Source: Melanocharis versteri (taxonomy: Eukaryota > Chordata > Aves > Passeriformes > Melanocharitidae). Taken from it: a stretch of 64,000 bases of DNA. Under the pieces are notes generated by a model, which was given only the letters and a program-made list of their open reading frames with translations, was not told the DNA's origin and did not search any database. Both the position numbers and the translations under genes were made by a program. The DNA is taken from assembly GCA_013397845.1 (NCBI GenBank), contig VZTG01000482.1:248001-312000 (forward strand). The letters run 5' to 3'. Below are positions 46,701-61,700 of this stretch, piece after piece. Within the stretch, counting starts at the first letter, position 1. Each line of letters starts with the position of its first letter.

Positions 46701-49700
46701 CTTCCACCAACGCCCCAGAACAGGGGAAATGATGCTGAGGGTGCTTAATTATTCTCAGCGAAACAGTGAGCATTGTTTAAACTGTGGTTTACATATCTTC
46801 GTTTTTGTCAGACGCGTTCTTGCTCGGTAAATTCTATGCTCTCGTAAACTGAGAGAGTTGTAACGTTTTGGTATTGAACATAAAAATAAATTGTGTAATT
46901 GTCACCAGCCAATTGATTCAGAAATGCTAAAGCAGGGGAGGGGTTTGCAATTTGCAAGACCGTTTTTAAACCTAAGTATGTAGAAATTTAAACTTGATAG
47001 CACATGTTTTCAGTGAAGTGTAACCAATATTTACTTTATTCTGTGCTTTTATTGTTTGTTTGTGGTTTCTTTCTCTTCAAGTCCCTCAGTCGGGTGGAAA
47101 TTGAGACACTGATGTCTTCTGCTAAACTTGTAGAGGATGGATAAGGACAGACTTTACTCTCTTCTCATGGGTAACTTAGAAGAACTGCAGAAAAGAGAGG
47201 TTGTTTCAACGCTGAGTTGATATCTTTCAAGTTAAGGTCATACAGTAAAAATACCTTTTTTTTTCCCCTTTGTTTTTCCCTTGGAGACTGTTATGCTAGG
47301 CCTCGTAGGACAGTTTCTTCTTTTCCAGCATGCACTAGCTGCAAGTTCCTATCTTGCTTTAGTGTGTTTGAAGGAAACTTCTGGCTTCCTTTTATTTATT
47401 AGGTAGATAGTGGGTCCCCAAGGAGCACCAAAGACAGCAGTTTGGAAATATTCCCAGTAGCTGTCAGTGGAGGTAGATGCGTTCTGCGGAGGGGTGTTAG
47501 CTGTGAGCCTCAATTACACCCTGAGGCTTTTATGGGAGGCTCTGCCAGTCCTTATCAGAAATATCAGGAGACCCACACTGAGCATTGCTACAGCACCACT
47601 GTCCTAAACCATCAGCAGCTGAATATGGAAGGAAGAACAGTGGTTGTTGAAGTACACGACCATATGGCCCAAGTAAACATTCTTTAGCTTGTCTGTTGCT
47701 GGAGAAAACATGTGAAAACTTCGGTGTGATTAAGATTAGTTGATCTTGAATAGTTCTTTTCATTCTTGCTCCCATGACTTTGTTTTAGTGTCTTTCTCCG
47801 GCTTAAGGAAGGAAGGAATAAAGGAAAAAAAAAGAAACCTCCAAACCTGTCAGTACAGCTGCTACATTGTGGTAGAAGTTGCACTGAATTAGTCTTGAAT
47901 TTAAATTCTTTGCTTTTATGTTCCAACCCCAGGATATGGGTCTTCCCAAGTCAGTGAAAAGTATCATCTGAGGGCATAGTTAAATGATAAGTAGCTGTTG
48001 TCTGTTGCCAAGAAAACCCACAAGCATATCTGGTGCAAGAATTTCAACCCCTGCATCACAGTCTGCTACTTCACACTTGCCAGAGATGTTCTGTGGACCT
48101 CTTTATAAAAAGAATCCACCAGAATCACCTGAACTTTTAAAAGAGATAAAACTAAACTCCCAGGAGGAGAGGGTATGAGAAATATGAGGTCAGTTTTTTT
48201 CACTGCAGAAAACAAATTGCACGATATTTTTCTTGTCTCTGAAGCAGCCTGTCATTATGAAGCAAGCTTTATGACTTGCAGTATTTTCTCCTTAAATAAT
48301 GCGGAAACAGGATCACGGAGGTGGGATGAAAGTCAGGCTTTGGATAAGTGCTGGAACTGAGAATGTCCTTGGCTTTTTGTAAGCTCATCTGCCCTCTAAA
48401 GGACCAGCCCTTCAGAATAAAAGTATGGGAAAAGGTCATAATAATTTTGCTTCTGAAAAAATAATGTAGAAAATAGGCAGGGGTTTCAAAAGAACAAGAC
48501 TCTCTTAAAAAAAAAATGGTTCTCAAAGGGCACAATGGGAAGAAAATGTTTTCGGAAGCATATTGCTTTTAGAAAAAAGACCAAACCACAAGTAACTGTG
48601 CTTTATCTATGCATCTAATTGTTCTTTTAAGCTTCGTGCTGGAAATGGGGAAATGAGACCAGAACTCACAAGATGTTTATAAAAGAAATAAAATGCTTTT
48701 TTAAGGGAATGGGAATATAGTTTTAGAACCACAGCTTGTAAGAAGAATTTGTGGAAGGGCACTTCTTACTGTCTGCCAGAACAGTTTCATCTTGAATGAT
48801 GATTAGAAAAGCCCAGCACATCCATTAATATTATAGTTCATTTAAAAAAATCTGAAGTGTGCAATTACTTTAATATCTTTAATTTATTTTTTATGAAGCT
48901 CTTTTAAAAGAGAAAAAAAATTTTGAGGGCAGGAAAAATTCTGCGAGTTACAGTACTCCAGTCATGAGTGCCTTTTGGTGCAGAAGGAGTTGAACAGGGT
49001 ACTGTCTGAGGCCCTTTTTAGGTGCAGCTAGCTTCTGCTTTTATCCCAGCCTTTTGAAAAAATTTATTGTAAGGCTGCAGGTATTTTGTGTATACCTAAA
49101 AATGTAGACAGGCAAGTTTTTCAGCTTAATATTTCTCGGATATCTAATACTTCGTGGTGTGTGTAGTCTAAATTGGGGGTTCTGATGGTCACTGCTAGCA
49201 GAGAAACTTTGTTTTAAAAAGAGTAACAAGGTAATCATTGCAAGTAGTCACTAAAGATGGGAGATTCAAGGGAAAAGGAAAATAGCTTTTTTTCCTAATC
49301 TTTGAAGGTGGTGCATGTGAAAACGTGGCACACTAAAATACTTGTGAGAAGCTTGCACTGTCTCTGCTGGCACTGGGCTGTCCGTGCTGCAGCTCTGGGT
49401 TATGGAAAGGCTGGCAGGAGCCAGTTGCTCCACAGTTATTTCTGAATGGGGTGTGGTGGAGTAATACCTTCGAATGATCTCTCCTTTACCTTACTTGTTT
49501 TTAAAGGCTCTTTCCATTCACACACCAAATGCTCTAAAAGCAGGTTGATAAAACTGATGGGTTATTTCAGGCTGTGAGTGCAAATGTCAGCGCTGGAAAG
49601 AGCACCGACACAGTTGGTGTTTCAGAGGGAAGTTCAAAGAATCCAAATCAGATGATGTGAGGAAACTATCTTGTGAGGAAATCTTGTATGTACTTTTTAA

Positions 49701-52700
49701 ATCTATTTCCTGACAATCATCTCCAACTGTAATAAAAAGTGACTGTAGTGATTGGCCTGTTTACTGATTTGTGGCTGCCTGCAGTGTAGGTGCTTTCCAG
49801 CACAGTGCTCTTGAGTCTGACTGCTTCCTTTAGCCCTCCCTGTTGTCCTGGGAAGGTTTTGGTGTGGAGCCCATCTCCCCGTCCAGCCTGCAGCAGAGGG
49901 TGCCCATGTCTCCTTAGGAGGTGCATTTGAGGAGAGTGTTGTTGGCAGCTGTGTTGGTGGGTGACAGCAGGGGCGGGGCTGCCTCTGTTTTACTTCAGCA
50001 TTTTCCCCCCTCTAATTCTTTCACTGATGGAGTGAGTGGGTGGTAAAGGGCAGATCTGTCTGGCTTTTGTTCTTACCTGTTCTCCTCCTCTGTGCTAAAT
50101 GGTGGTGTTTCACTGGTGAAGCAGCTCCTGGCAGAGGATCCTTCTGGTATGGTACTGGCTTTCTGGTAGGGATGTCACTGCGGGCAGCTGTCCGGAAAGC
50201 ATGGATCAGCACTTGACAGCCACCATACGCATCCTCCTGTCAAAAGTGAGGCTTCCCATCAGCTCCTCTACTACAGCCAGAAATGACCTAAAATGTATAT
50301 CAGTGCATTATTTCAATAGATGGAGGGATAAGAACATTTACCTGTGGGAGTCTGAGTGCAAGTACGCACTTGGCAACTAAAGAAAAAGTGTGCAGAATTG
50401 AACTGCTGTAGCTGTCTCAGCAGTATGGGGTGGCTGGGCTTATGCTGGGGGAGGGTTGGGTGGGCAGACACTTTTGGCTCTTGTTCTCCCAAAAACTAGG
50501 GAAAGTAGTTTTACCCTTCTCTGGCATACTTCAGGGAATTTCTGTTCAAGGAAACCAATACGCCAGTTGTAGAGCAGAAGTAAAATTCTCCCATGGCTAA
50601 CAAATCCTCTGGAGGTGGGTCCTACCCACATACTTTTAATGGCTGTCACTGGCAACAGTTGTCTCCTTTTGCTGAATGTAGCTCCAGGCTGGTTCTCACA
50701 TGTTCAGAGTTAAAATAATACAATGCAGAACAGGTAGGAGTTAAAGGTAGCTTAGAAATACAATACTTGCTGTTATTGTATTTCCAAGTAAAATTGCTGA
50801 ACAGATTAGGTTCTTTTATACAGACACCTGCTTCTTGTATTTAACTTTGACAAATGAACATCAAGCACAAAATGAGGTTAGTATATCTGCACTGTTAATT
50901 GTGCTTTTTGTCAAGACAATAGATGAGTGCTTTCATAGGTGACCAAAATTACAGGGCGCCTGGGTTCTCCAAAAAGTTGTATATGAGCCTACAGTAGTTT
51001 TGTATTGACTGGTCCCAGTTAATCGTGTAAAGGGCCCTAGTAGTTTTTCCGATGCCAGTTGCCAGAGACACGGAAGGACAGTTTCTGGCTTTCAGGTGTG
51101 TAATTGCAGGAAGACATGAAAATTTAAAGCTGGTGGCTGAGGTGCTGCTGTACAGGAGTTCTGAGCTAATTCTCTTTGTAGATGTGGGTGTGTCCTGTGA
51201 TAGTCAATTGCAGCCAGATCAGTAAGCAGGCAGATTTTCTGCTACCCCCGTGTTCATGTGTGGTGTTTGCACGTGTGCGTTTTCTCCATAGAAACAGCAG
51301 AAATAATACTTACAGAGTCCTGGGTGGAGTTTGTGTTGCTGCTGCAGGGACAGGTATTGAGCAGTGATGCACAGGAAGCAATTGAAGTTTGTTGAGAACA
51401 CTGCTGAGTTAAAGCAGAGGAAATGATGTAAATCAGCTTGTGTTTTGAAGCACACTGTGAAAACACAAAATCCTAGTCTTGAGCACTGTTCAGAGTGAAC
51501 GCACAGTTCAGAGGCTAAGTAATAAGTTTCTGTGAATTAAATCTGTCCTGTAAGAGTGTTTTGGGTGACAGCTTTCAGATGACTTGTGGTAGCACTTCTG
51601 CTGTCTCTTAAAGGTTTCCCCAAGCAGTGGTGTCAAAAAGGATGGCACTTGTCAGCACTGTTGATGCTGCTCACGGCCCCAGGGGCAGCAGATGACTTGC
51701 ATGTCTTGTGCTCTGGTGGAGTGAAAATTAAGGCTGCTGAGTGATAGTGGTTTAGTCCATTTTTCATGTGCTCTGTGAGTTCCTGATACACGTAGAAGTC
51801 TTCTGAAGAAGAGACATAGAATTGGTGAAGTAGGAGTATTGGTTGCAGTTGGTGCTGGCTGGACAGAGGCTGGCAGGTGTCTTCCCAGCACAGTTTAAGC
51901 ATTGCTCCAGTAAGATGTCTGTGCAGGGCAAACTGCCCAGTGCCCCCAGTGTTTGGCAAAGGACTGGGTGTTAACGGCCAAAATACTCCATTAGATTCTG
52001 CTATGAAGTGCAGCTATGCATGTTTCTTTATGTTGGATTTTTTAAAATCAGATTTTGGACATAATCCAGTGTTTTTGAATTCTTTTGCATTTGACTCTTC
52101 AGAATTCCTCCTTAGTTTAAGGTCCTGAGCTTCTATTAGATGGACAGGTGGAAGTGGTAGGGATTTAAATCAACTGTGTGAAGGGACAAGAAGGGAGGGA
52201 AAAAACCTGACTTTAAACCAGTGTTCAAACAGTGTAGTAGAAGTTGTTGCCAGTAGAACTGTGTGCTAAATGTGGCACTTGTGACAAGCGTCTGTGCTAA
52301 CAGCCAGTATGTCCCCGCTGTGAAGCAAAACAAGCAAAAAATTAGAAAAAAAAAAAAAGGTATTGAAATATGAACACAATGAAAGTGCAAGGAACCTGTG
52401 AAAACTTAGCAGAGGTTTGCAAAAACTCTTGGCTTCTCTCCCGTTCAAACCATGATGGTTTCTTCTGAAGAAAAGGGGAGGAAAGGCGGTTCAAGTGGTC
52501 CAAAGACTGACTTCAGAGACTTGCAAAACAAAACAAGAGAGGTGAAGCAGCATAATGCTAAGTGTTCAGTGTTTGATGTTTCTAGATGTTCATACTGGCA
52601 ACTTTTTCAATGAAAGGAAAATATCAAGATAGATAGTTCTGACAAGCTGCTGGCTTTTCTGCTTCCAGTGAAGCTTGGTAGTGCTAGTCCTTTAAGAATC

Positions 52701-55700
52701 AGTTAATGCTTAGTTATAATGTCACACTGAAAAATTAGAGATGACATAAGCTGTGCTTCTGGAATGCACCAGATGTTTCTCAATTGTTTGGCATCCAGCT
52801 TTCATGGCTAGTGACATATTCATGGCTGATTTGTTGTGCTGAAAGCAGAACCTGAACTACTACACTGATTTTTAGCCTTTCTAAAAATATTTGTTCGTGT
52901 TCCTCCTGCCATCTTCGATTGTGGACTGAAGAATAGCAAAGTGAGCACAGTTTTTAAAACCACATGTGAACTTAAAACTAGCTGATTCCATTTTATTTAA
53001 GAAAAACTTGAAGGTGATTGATTTTCAAGGTAGCATTTTCTCAGGATTTCTGCATCAAGTAGTACTTTAAACTGGTTTTAGTTATTTTAAAACTCTCAGG
53101 CCAAACTACCACATGGACAAAATGCACAGAAATATCTTCCAGTGGTCACTTCAGGAGTCTTCAAACTTGTACTGAGGGGACTTACATACAAATGTTCCCT
53201 GGTCCAGGTAACCCTCAAAAAAAGTGGCAATAAATCATAACTTCAGTGACAGTATTGCTGTGGTGCATAGTTGTCCAACAAAACTTTTTATTAAATTTAA
53301 ATCAGTTTCCTATAAACATTTCTATTTTTAAGATGGATATTAATAGAAGTTTGAAAGTCTTTTTAAGAAAGTTGGCTACACTTGAGAATTTAACTTCTCT
53401 CTGTTTTCACTTCAACTGCTACACCTGCATCATAGTCCGGAATGTTACATCCTTCAAAACAGTGTCACTCTTGCCATAGAAAAAGTTCCAAAAAATGGAA
53501 AAAAAAATTACCTCCTCCACAGAATTAAGTCTCTAACTTTTTTTTTAAATGCTGGCTAATTTCCTGTGCAACTGTTAGAAAGAACACTCTGGGTATGGAC
53601 TGTCCTTTTCCATCTCTTCATAACGTAAGAAAAAGAAATCTCCATGTGAGAACCGCCTGTGAGGGCCTCAAAGGGAATCTGTTTTGCTCTACAGCATTTT
53701 CAGTTTTGCTTTACAGTATAAGGAAACTGCATACATGACCTTTATTCTTACCTCCTACAATGAGAAGTCTTCCACTGGCTCCATGTATGAACGTGAATGA
53801 CAAATATCCTTTAAAAACAGCTCAAGAGTTTACATAGGTTTGCATTTATATTTTCACTATGCTTAGGTTACGGTAGCTATGTTATCTTGATCTCCACATA
53901 TAGAGAAGTAGATGACATCTGAGAAAACAGAAGACAACTTGATTCTGAGAAGGTAGTTAGATGTGGACCTCAGGTGAAGCAATTGCGAGAAAACCACATT
54001 ATTCTCACCTCTTTGGTTTTGCCAGCTACCATTCCAAGGTGGATGATTGCAGTCATTCTTAGTGATTGGTTTTAATAAATAGAACATGGCATCAGTGAGA
54101 ATGTAGGTGTGCTGTGCAAATGCTGTGCACATGAGCTGGGATCACCAGTTACCTTGTGCGGTTGCATTTGAGGGAGCATGTCCATCTTGTGTGGGGGAAA
54201 TATTTAGCTGGGGCCTTTTAAGTTGTTTAGACACTTCGGGTGCCTAAAGAATATTTCACCTTTCCTCGTTCACTTTGGTTCAAGATGATGCTATGATGCT
54301 AAGTGTAACTGGTTTTTCTGTCCTTCTAAAGCAGGCTGTTTTTCTGTGCAAAAAAGCCTTACTACAGCATTACCTTTTTGAAGGCTGCTGGGCATCTTAA
54401 GTTTAATTTCTGCCTCTTGCTGCAGCTGTTCCTCTATCCTACAGAAAGAAGTATAAACATCTCCCAGCATGTGCTCTAATAGAGACTATGGTGTATCCTT
54501 GAAGATAAGCTGCAGTTGCTGTTAGAAGTGTGATTTAGTTTTGCTTAAGCTGTCCTCCACAGTTCTTTTTCCTTGACTGGGCGTGCAGTGTTTCACAGGC
54601 TGTTGGGAGGCTCTGCCACCTTCCAGTGGTGAGACTGCCATCACCTGGGTATGGTTGCTCAGGTGTTGTGCCCTGGCCCGGGAACCCAAATGCTGCTGTG
54701 TTACAATTTGTGCCGCCCCTCCTGGGGACTGTGTCCTTAATAAGGGTTTAACAAAGCATATTGTGAAAGTAGGCTGGGTTCTTCCCTAATGCTCATGTGA
54801 AAAACAGCATTTTAGGAATACCAGGAGAAAGGTCTTCCCTGATAACTGTGCTAAGGTAGCTCTTGTACTTCTGTTCTTATTTCTAGGTTGAACTCTAGCA
54901 ACCAACAAAGTAGGCGCAATAAGTGTAGTCATATAATACTGTTGTTTCTTTAATTCCCTGTCAAAAAGGGGAAGAAGACCTGCTTCACCAAACTTGGAGT
55001 TTGTGGTTTTCTTGCCAAATTTATAAAGAGGAATAGCACCAACAGCAGTGCAGAAACCCACAAGCTAAATAATATAAGCTATAGGAAAAGTTGTGTCATA
55101 TACAAAAGCTACTGTCTTCTGAAAGCTGAAGGTAGAAGAGCCTTTTATGATAGCTGTTCAATAATAGTTTTAAAACAAGCAAGCAAGCAAACGAACCTCC
55201 TTCAGCTGGTCCTACCTAGGACATTTTACCTAGTTTTTATTGCCAAGCAGATGTGTCTCTTCGTAAAAACAGTAAAGTAACTGTGAGTTGACTTTTGTTT
55301 CCTGGCTTTATCTGAAATGGAATAATACTGACCAGTGTGGTTAAGGTGTAGCTGGTTGGGTTTCAAGTTTCAATTTTAATTCAGCGTTTTCCAGACAAAT
55401 GGACTTGCTTAGGGTTCACTGAAGCCAAAGCAGGGCTTCTATTCACAAGCTCATTGCTTACTTTGGATTAGGTATAAAGTAAATAATGTGAATAATGCTG
55501 TTCTTTCATTTGTCCACTTAACTATGTAATGCATTTGGTTTTGTTTAGGAACAACAAATGCCAGGACAAGCGATAACTTGCTTACTTCTCTCTGTTATAG
55601 GAGATAAAACTGCTTCAGCAAAAGGTTGCTCTTTTTCCTTGTTATTTCACAGTAAATTATGAAAGAATTGCATTTAAACCGCTACAGTACAGTTAATATT

Positions 55701-58700
55701 TCCTTTGAGGATGACAGCATGACTGCTTTTTCCAAGTATTGTCGTGGCAAAAATACCACCATTTCTAGGTTATTGGATATCATCTTCTGCTTGCTTTCTC
55801 TGAGAACAGAGGCAATAAACCCCACAGTATTTCCTATTCTGTCAGCTTGGCATGCTGATTTATTTTTTGGCCATGTTCAGGGGGCAGGGAAGGGATGTGT
55901 GCAGGATGGGTCCTTCCTGCAGCCCCCATGGCCTGTGTTGCTGTTGTAAAAACACATTCCAGGGAACTTGAAACTGAGGTAGAAATTGCAAGAGAAGGTT
56001 TGGGAAAGCTGTAAGGAGCGTGACCTGCTTGATTGTTCTTGATTTCTAAGATGATTGAACACCACTATTAAAATGAAACCCTACTCTTTTCTGTGTTTCT
56101 GTGTTTTAAAGGTTACTACAAAGTGTGTTGCTTTAGTTGCATATCCTGAAAAGATATAATTAATAAGCAGGATCTGGTCCTTGGAAAAGGCAGGGGTTTT
56201 TGTTGATTTTATCCCTCCCTGGTGTTGAGAGTGAGTTAATCTATCACGTGAAACAAGGGAGATAAGAAACACGTTATATCTTCCCTGCATACTGCAGTCT
56301 CTAATGTGGCAGTGGAAACTTGTGGAGGTTTGGTCTTAATTTTATTTCAGAGCACAGCATTTCTGCTGGCAAAACAACAATGTTGCTTTTTGTAAGAGAA
56401 GCCATTTGCATGGAGAATATTATTTTTGAGTAATAAATCCTGTGATTGTTGCACCCTTCACTGAAGTAACTTTTTCCTATGGTTTCTGTGCCTGAGCTAC
56501 TTATTCTTGGGGTACTGTGAGTTCTAGAATGGTCCTTGTGCCAAAGGCATGATTTTCTTTTCCTTCCCATTTAGGAACTAAAGAAATGTCTGAAGCTACC
56601 TATTGCAGATATGCTCGAGCACTTTAAAATTCCTCACGGGCTGTTCATTATGTGTACAGTTCACCACTGTTCTTTTTTTTTCCCCATATCCTTAATTAAT
56701 AATGCAGTGAGATGCTCAGTGATTAGTGTACACTCATTGTTGTCCCTGTTTCCACCATGGGACTCTGGCTTTGGCAGAGGAAAGGAAACTGATGAAAATC
56801 AAAAGAGGTAGCTGGAAGAATTCCTGTTTGCTGTCAACCAGGTAAGGTGAGCAGCAAAGCTGAAGTTCAGTGCTTACCAGCTAAATGGGAGCGTTGGGAT
56901 GCTTTGGAACAATGTATCATACTCTAAACTTTCAAAAAGTTGAAAGCAAGCTGCTGCATGTGCTTGATGTGATTGATTTACTGTAGGCAGTGGTTGCAAT
57001 GTGTGCAAGCAAAACTTTCAAATTTTTCAGAATTCAATATGAAACGGGTAAGGTCTAAAATATTTTGTGATTATTTTCACTTTCCTATTGGCTTTATTGA
57101 ATGCGGGTTGCCTCTCCCTAAATTGGTGGTGGCTTTTAACTTCTCTCCCATCCAGCAGTGCATAGGTCTGTGTGCTTGGGAGGCAGAGCCATAGCTGGAA
57201 GCAAATCAGATGGCAGAATTGTAATGAAAAGATGGTTTTTTTGGTCAGTAAAGAGGGTGAGATTTTTGACTAGCTTTCTGTGGAAAGTGAGAACTTTGGT
57301 AATTAATTCTTGGGGATTTTTTTCTCTTCATTGCTTTTCTTCCTAATAGCTGAACAGTCTGACTTTGGTACTGGCTCAACTAGAACTGTGTAATAAAACC
57401 CTGGACGAATTCCTTTGTCTTTTCTGAGGCTATACCTCAGCAGACTGTCTAAGCAGAGATGATGTGTTTCTGTGTACTTAAGGTATGCTCTGAGGTTTTT
57501 CGCTCCGGGGTTTATGCAAAGACTGTCTGCAAGAGCAGATGCCCAACTTGCTTTGTGTTTGGTTTCAGCAAGTGAGAAGATAAAGGTGTGCGCAGTGTTC
57601 CTGTAACATTCCAAGCTCTTCTGTCCTTCAGAATAAGAAAGGAATATGCAAGGGATGAGATTGGACCTTATGTTTTCATTGTATAACTTGCCAAGAAGAG
57701 AAATATGTGCGTGGAGGAGGCTTAAGACAGTGAATATCTGTGGCAGCTGGGTGAAATTATGAACAATAAAATAACTCTCAGCTGGAATTTCATGAGCAGC
57801 TAAACAGTGACCGTCCTAGGGCATGCTGAATGAAAAGAACATGTCTAAAGTAAAACGTGCTCACACAAGGAATGTCCCCATGGTCTGGCATGAAGCCAAG
57901 TGCATACTGAATTAGGTCACTGCTTTAAGTCTGAATGTTTCCCCACTTCAGAAAGATGTACTCATCCTTTGCAACAAGGAACAAAAACAGAATGCTAATA
58001 TAATAAAAAAAAAGTAAAACATTTTCAATTAGCATGCTGGTCTATTCCCTTGTGCTTAGAGAATCAATAAACTTTTTTGTAAGGAACAGAAGCATTTCCA
58101 TAGTTGAATATACAGAAGGTCCTGGAAATACAGAAAGAATTAACAACCAGTTGCCTCTGAAAAACCTGCAGATCCTTATAAGCATTGTATAAGCCTCAGA
58201 TGTCTCATTCTTTGGAGATCATACAGACTACTGCAAATAGATATGTTCTGAAGAATTGATATGGAGTTAAATACCAACATGTGCAATTTAAAGTTTTGGA
58301 ACTTTAAACACTGAAATTCCAGAGACTTCTGTGTGATTACTTACTGCCAAGTAATCTTACTGTCCTCTTTCATAAATTTCAGAATGTTCCATGTAACCCA
58401 GTTAGTTTCCCTGTTGTGATTTTTGGGATCCCATGTGCTTTTGCTTGTTCTGGGGTTTCACAGCCTGCTTTCTCTTGTAATAGTATTCTACAGCCTAGTT
58501 ACCGGAATTCCTAAAATAGGGCTGTGCCAGACCGAATTCATATCAAATTTGGGTTGTAAATATGCAAAAACAGGGCTTTTTTTTCCTTTCTTTCTTTTTT
58601 TTTTTTCCTTGAAAAGAGAGGATAGTGAAATAGGGTGCTTGTAAGCCCTCCTTTTCCAATGGGATAACAAGGAAGGAAGATTCTTACTGCTTTCACTCAC

Positions 58701-61700
58701 TTTTTGAAGTATTCGAGATGAAATGTGTCTTATTCCTTTATGACGACTTCCCTCAGCAGAAGTAATACTGAAGGAAAAAAAAAGTCAATTGGCTCAGCTC
58801 CCACTGCTTTAGCAAACTAACTTACCTATTCAGCTCTCCATGTGCAGTTTAAAATTTTAATGTTCAACATAACTGGTTGCACAAACACTCCTCGCCTTTA
58901 AAGGCCACAGTGAAGCTGTAGTGGGAAAAATGCCTGTTCTTTATGATGTTGCAAGAAAATGATCAAACATAAAAAGGAAATGCCTATGTCTGTAAAAAGG
59001 CTACCTTGTTAATAGGATTGTCACTATCCCACTAGATAAAGGGTTTCAGCTAATGAAGGAAGAATTAGAGCCTAGAAGGAAAGGACCAGTGAGCTCCTTA
59101 CAGCCCAGCTTGTGTAGTTCTCATTGCTTCAGAAACAGGTTATTGTATCTCTTCCCTGAGCGCCCCTAGGGCAGTGCTCCCCCGGGCAGCCCTCTGCTGT
59201 AAATAGGTGAAGTGCCAGTGGGAAGGCCCAGAAATCTGCAGATATTCAGGATCTTTTGTTCTTGCGTTGGTGATGCGGTGCCAGCAGCGAGTCCCCGCGG
59301 GGGCGTGTTGACTTCCCTAATCCATGCTTACCAAAATGATGTCTGTTTGGCCACAGTCAGGAAAGGTATGAGCAACAAGAGTTCTCTCACTGCCCCCTGC
59401 TATTCTCTGAGGGGGTCTTAATCTCCTGGTACATTGTGTCCTCTTGACACCACATCAGGAGATCTGTTCTCCCTTTCTTCTAAGACAAGAATGAGACCTA
59501 AAGAAGCTTAGTGACTCATAATACAGGGCAGTTTATTGGCGGAGCAAGAATTGACTACAAAAGCCTACTAGAACTAGTGCTCCATCTTCAGGGGTATCAT
59601 TTGTCAGTTAAGAACAATTAGAGTAATTGGGGCTTGATTTACTGATATTTTATGCAAGTTAGATAGTTTGATAATTTTTCAGTATACCTTTACTGATTGA
59701 AGATGTGTCAGCTTCTGCATGGAGTAGCTTTAGTACAGTCTAGCATTTACAGAGGTTTAAAGAAACTTAGGGTTCTTTATGCTATTAATTGTGGCTTCAC
59801 CTCTTGCAGTCTAATAGAACAAGAATTCAGTAAGAAACGTAAAAAAACAGCATATGGTCATCTTTGTACCAAAGAAAGCTTGGGATGATATTGTGTCATT
59901 TCTGTGAACTGGTTTTAGCCTGTAGATTTTTTTCTTCTGTCTCCCTTGATTCACCACATCTGGACACCGGTCAGTAGTCTGAGGATACATCTGGTGTTGA
60001 TCACTCTTTATAGGCATTCAACTTGCATTTATATAATGCTGTGTTTGTGCAGTGAGGAGTGACTAACTTCTGGCTTGTCTGGACTCGAAAGGATGTTATC
60101 TAGTATTCAGTTGATAAAACTGTTATTTATTTTGTATCAAAGTCTCCAGTAGCTTTCCATGAGTTCCAAAAGCTTCAGTTTCAGATGACTAATTGCCTTT
60201 AATCTGCTGTATTAAGAATTTCTACATAATCTACCCGAGTTATTTATTAACAGGGATTTTAGCACTAGAAATACTAAACACTGCTTCATGTAGTCCTGTA
60301 GACTTCAGCTGGACAACTCCACGGTGTGCAGCTCTTGCCAAACTTGGTGTGCATGATATGCCTGCAAACTTCGGGTCAGCTGTGGCAGGCATTGCTGCTG
60401 GTGGCATGAATAAGTCACTTAATCTTTCAGGCCTTGTAATTGGAGCTTTCTTGCAAGTGGGGATGCTGAGTATCACGATACCACTGATAAGGGGTACCCA
60501 ATTCTCACTGGGGCAGTATCCTGCTCCTGGAAGCTGAATGGGAAGGGAGGAGTGTCACAGAGGCAGAATCGGGGAGACAGTGCCAGGTGTTTGCTGTAGA
60601 CACATGGGGTGCATGGTGGCATCCTGACTGACTTGCAGGATGGGCTGGCTGGCAGCTGGCAGCACCAGATAAGTCTGTCTAACCCATAGAGAAGCAATAT
60701 GGGAGTGAGCAATTTTTTTCTAGCCTCATAAGGATAGTGAAACTAAACTGGGAGTCTCAGAACTTCCCCCAAACCATAATTGCATAACACAGTCAAAATG
60801 GATGTAGAGCTAATAGGTCCCTGGATAAATTTTAATGAGCTTCACTTACTTTATACAACCGAATTTTAAATGAAGGTATTTTATTAATGTCGAAAGTAGA
60901 CTAACATACACTGAGCCTACTTCTTAGCTTTTTATGCTCTCATTGAGGAGGCCTATAAATCGTTTAGCTGACTGAGTGCTGAGTAGGATTTTTGGTATCC
61001 CCCTCTTGCATAACTGTGGTCTGTTTCTCTGGTCTTTTCCTCTAGGCTGGTGTGGTCAGTCACATAAGAGTGTGACCCATGCAAATGGTCACTGCCTCTT
61101 CATGCTAGCCTAACCATATCAGATGATGGAAATGTTAGCAGATGGGTAATCTCAGGATCCCTTTCATCAATCAGAGATTGGCGTTTGAATTTTAATTTCT
61201 TTTGAATTTGACTTAATCTGAAATGCGGTTTCTGTAAACTTTGATATTTAAGTCTATAATACTTTATTCATGAGTGAACAGTTATACACTGAAAGGTATT
61301 TACTTAAAGTAAAAGCAAATGAAATTGCAAGCTTCTGCTGCTTCACAATAGTTAATGGATTTTTCTTTTTTATTTTTTTAGTTTAGGAGAGGTGGGAGGT
61401 CATGGGATTTGTTGGTATTTTTTTTTTCCTCCCACAGAGTAAAACAAAACAAAAAACCCAAGAAGGAATGGGGGAGCTAAAACAAGTGTGAAATAAAATG
61501 TGGTGAGGCTAGAACCTTTACTGCTTTGGCTAGCTGTGTGACCAATGCATTTTATTGGACTGTCCATATTACTATTTTCCAGACACTGTGTCAAAGGGAG
61601 TTGCTGATGTGTAAGCAAAGGAAAGAAATGTTTTTTCTTTCTCCCTTTCTCACTCCTTCCACCAGCAGTCTTTTGCATGCATGTGTTAGAACTTTGTTCA

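Noticed and set aside
46137..46773. Several long open frames on both strands through the N gap
   Set aside because: They arise from GC-rich sequence with few stop codons and from unknown bases read as X.
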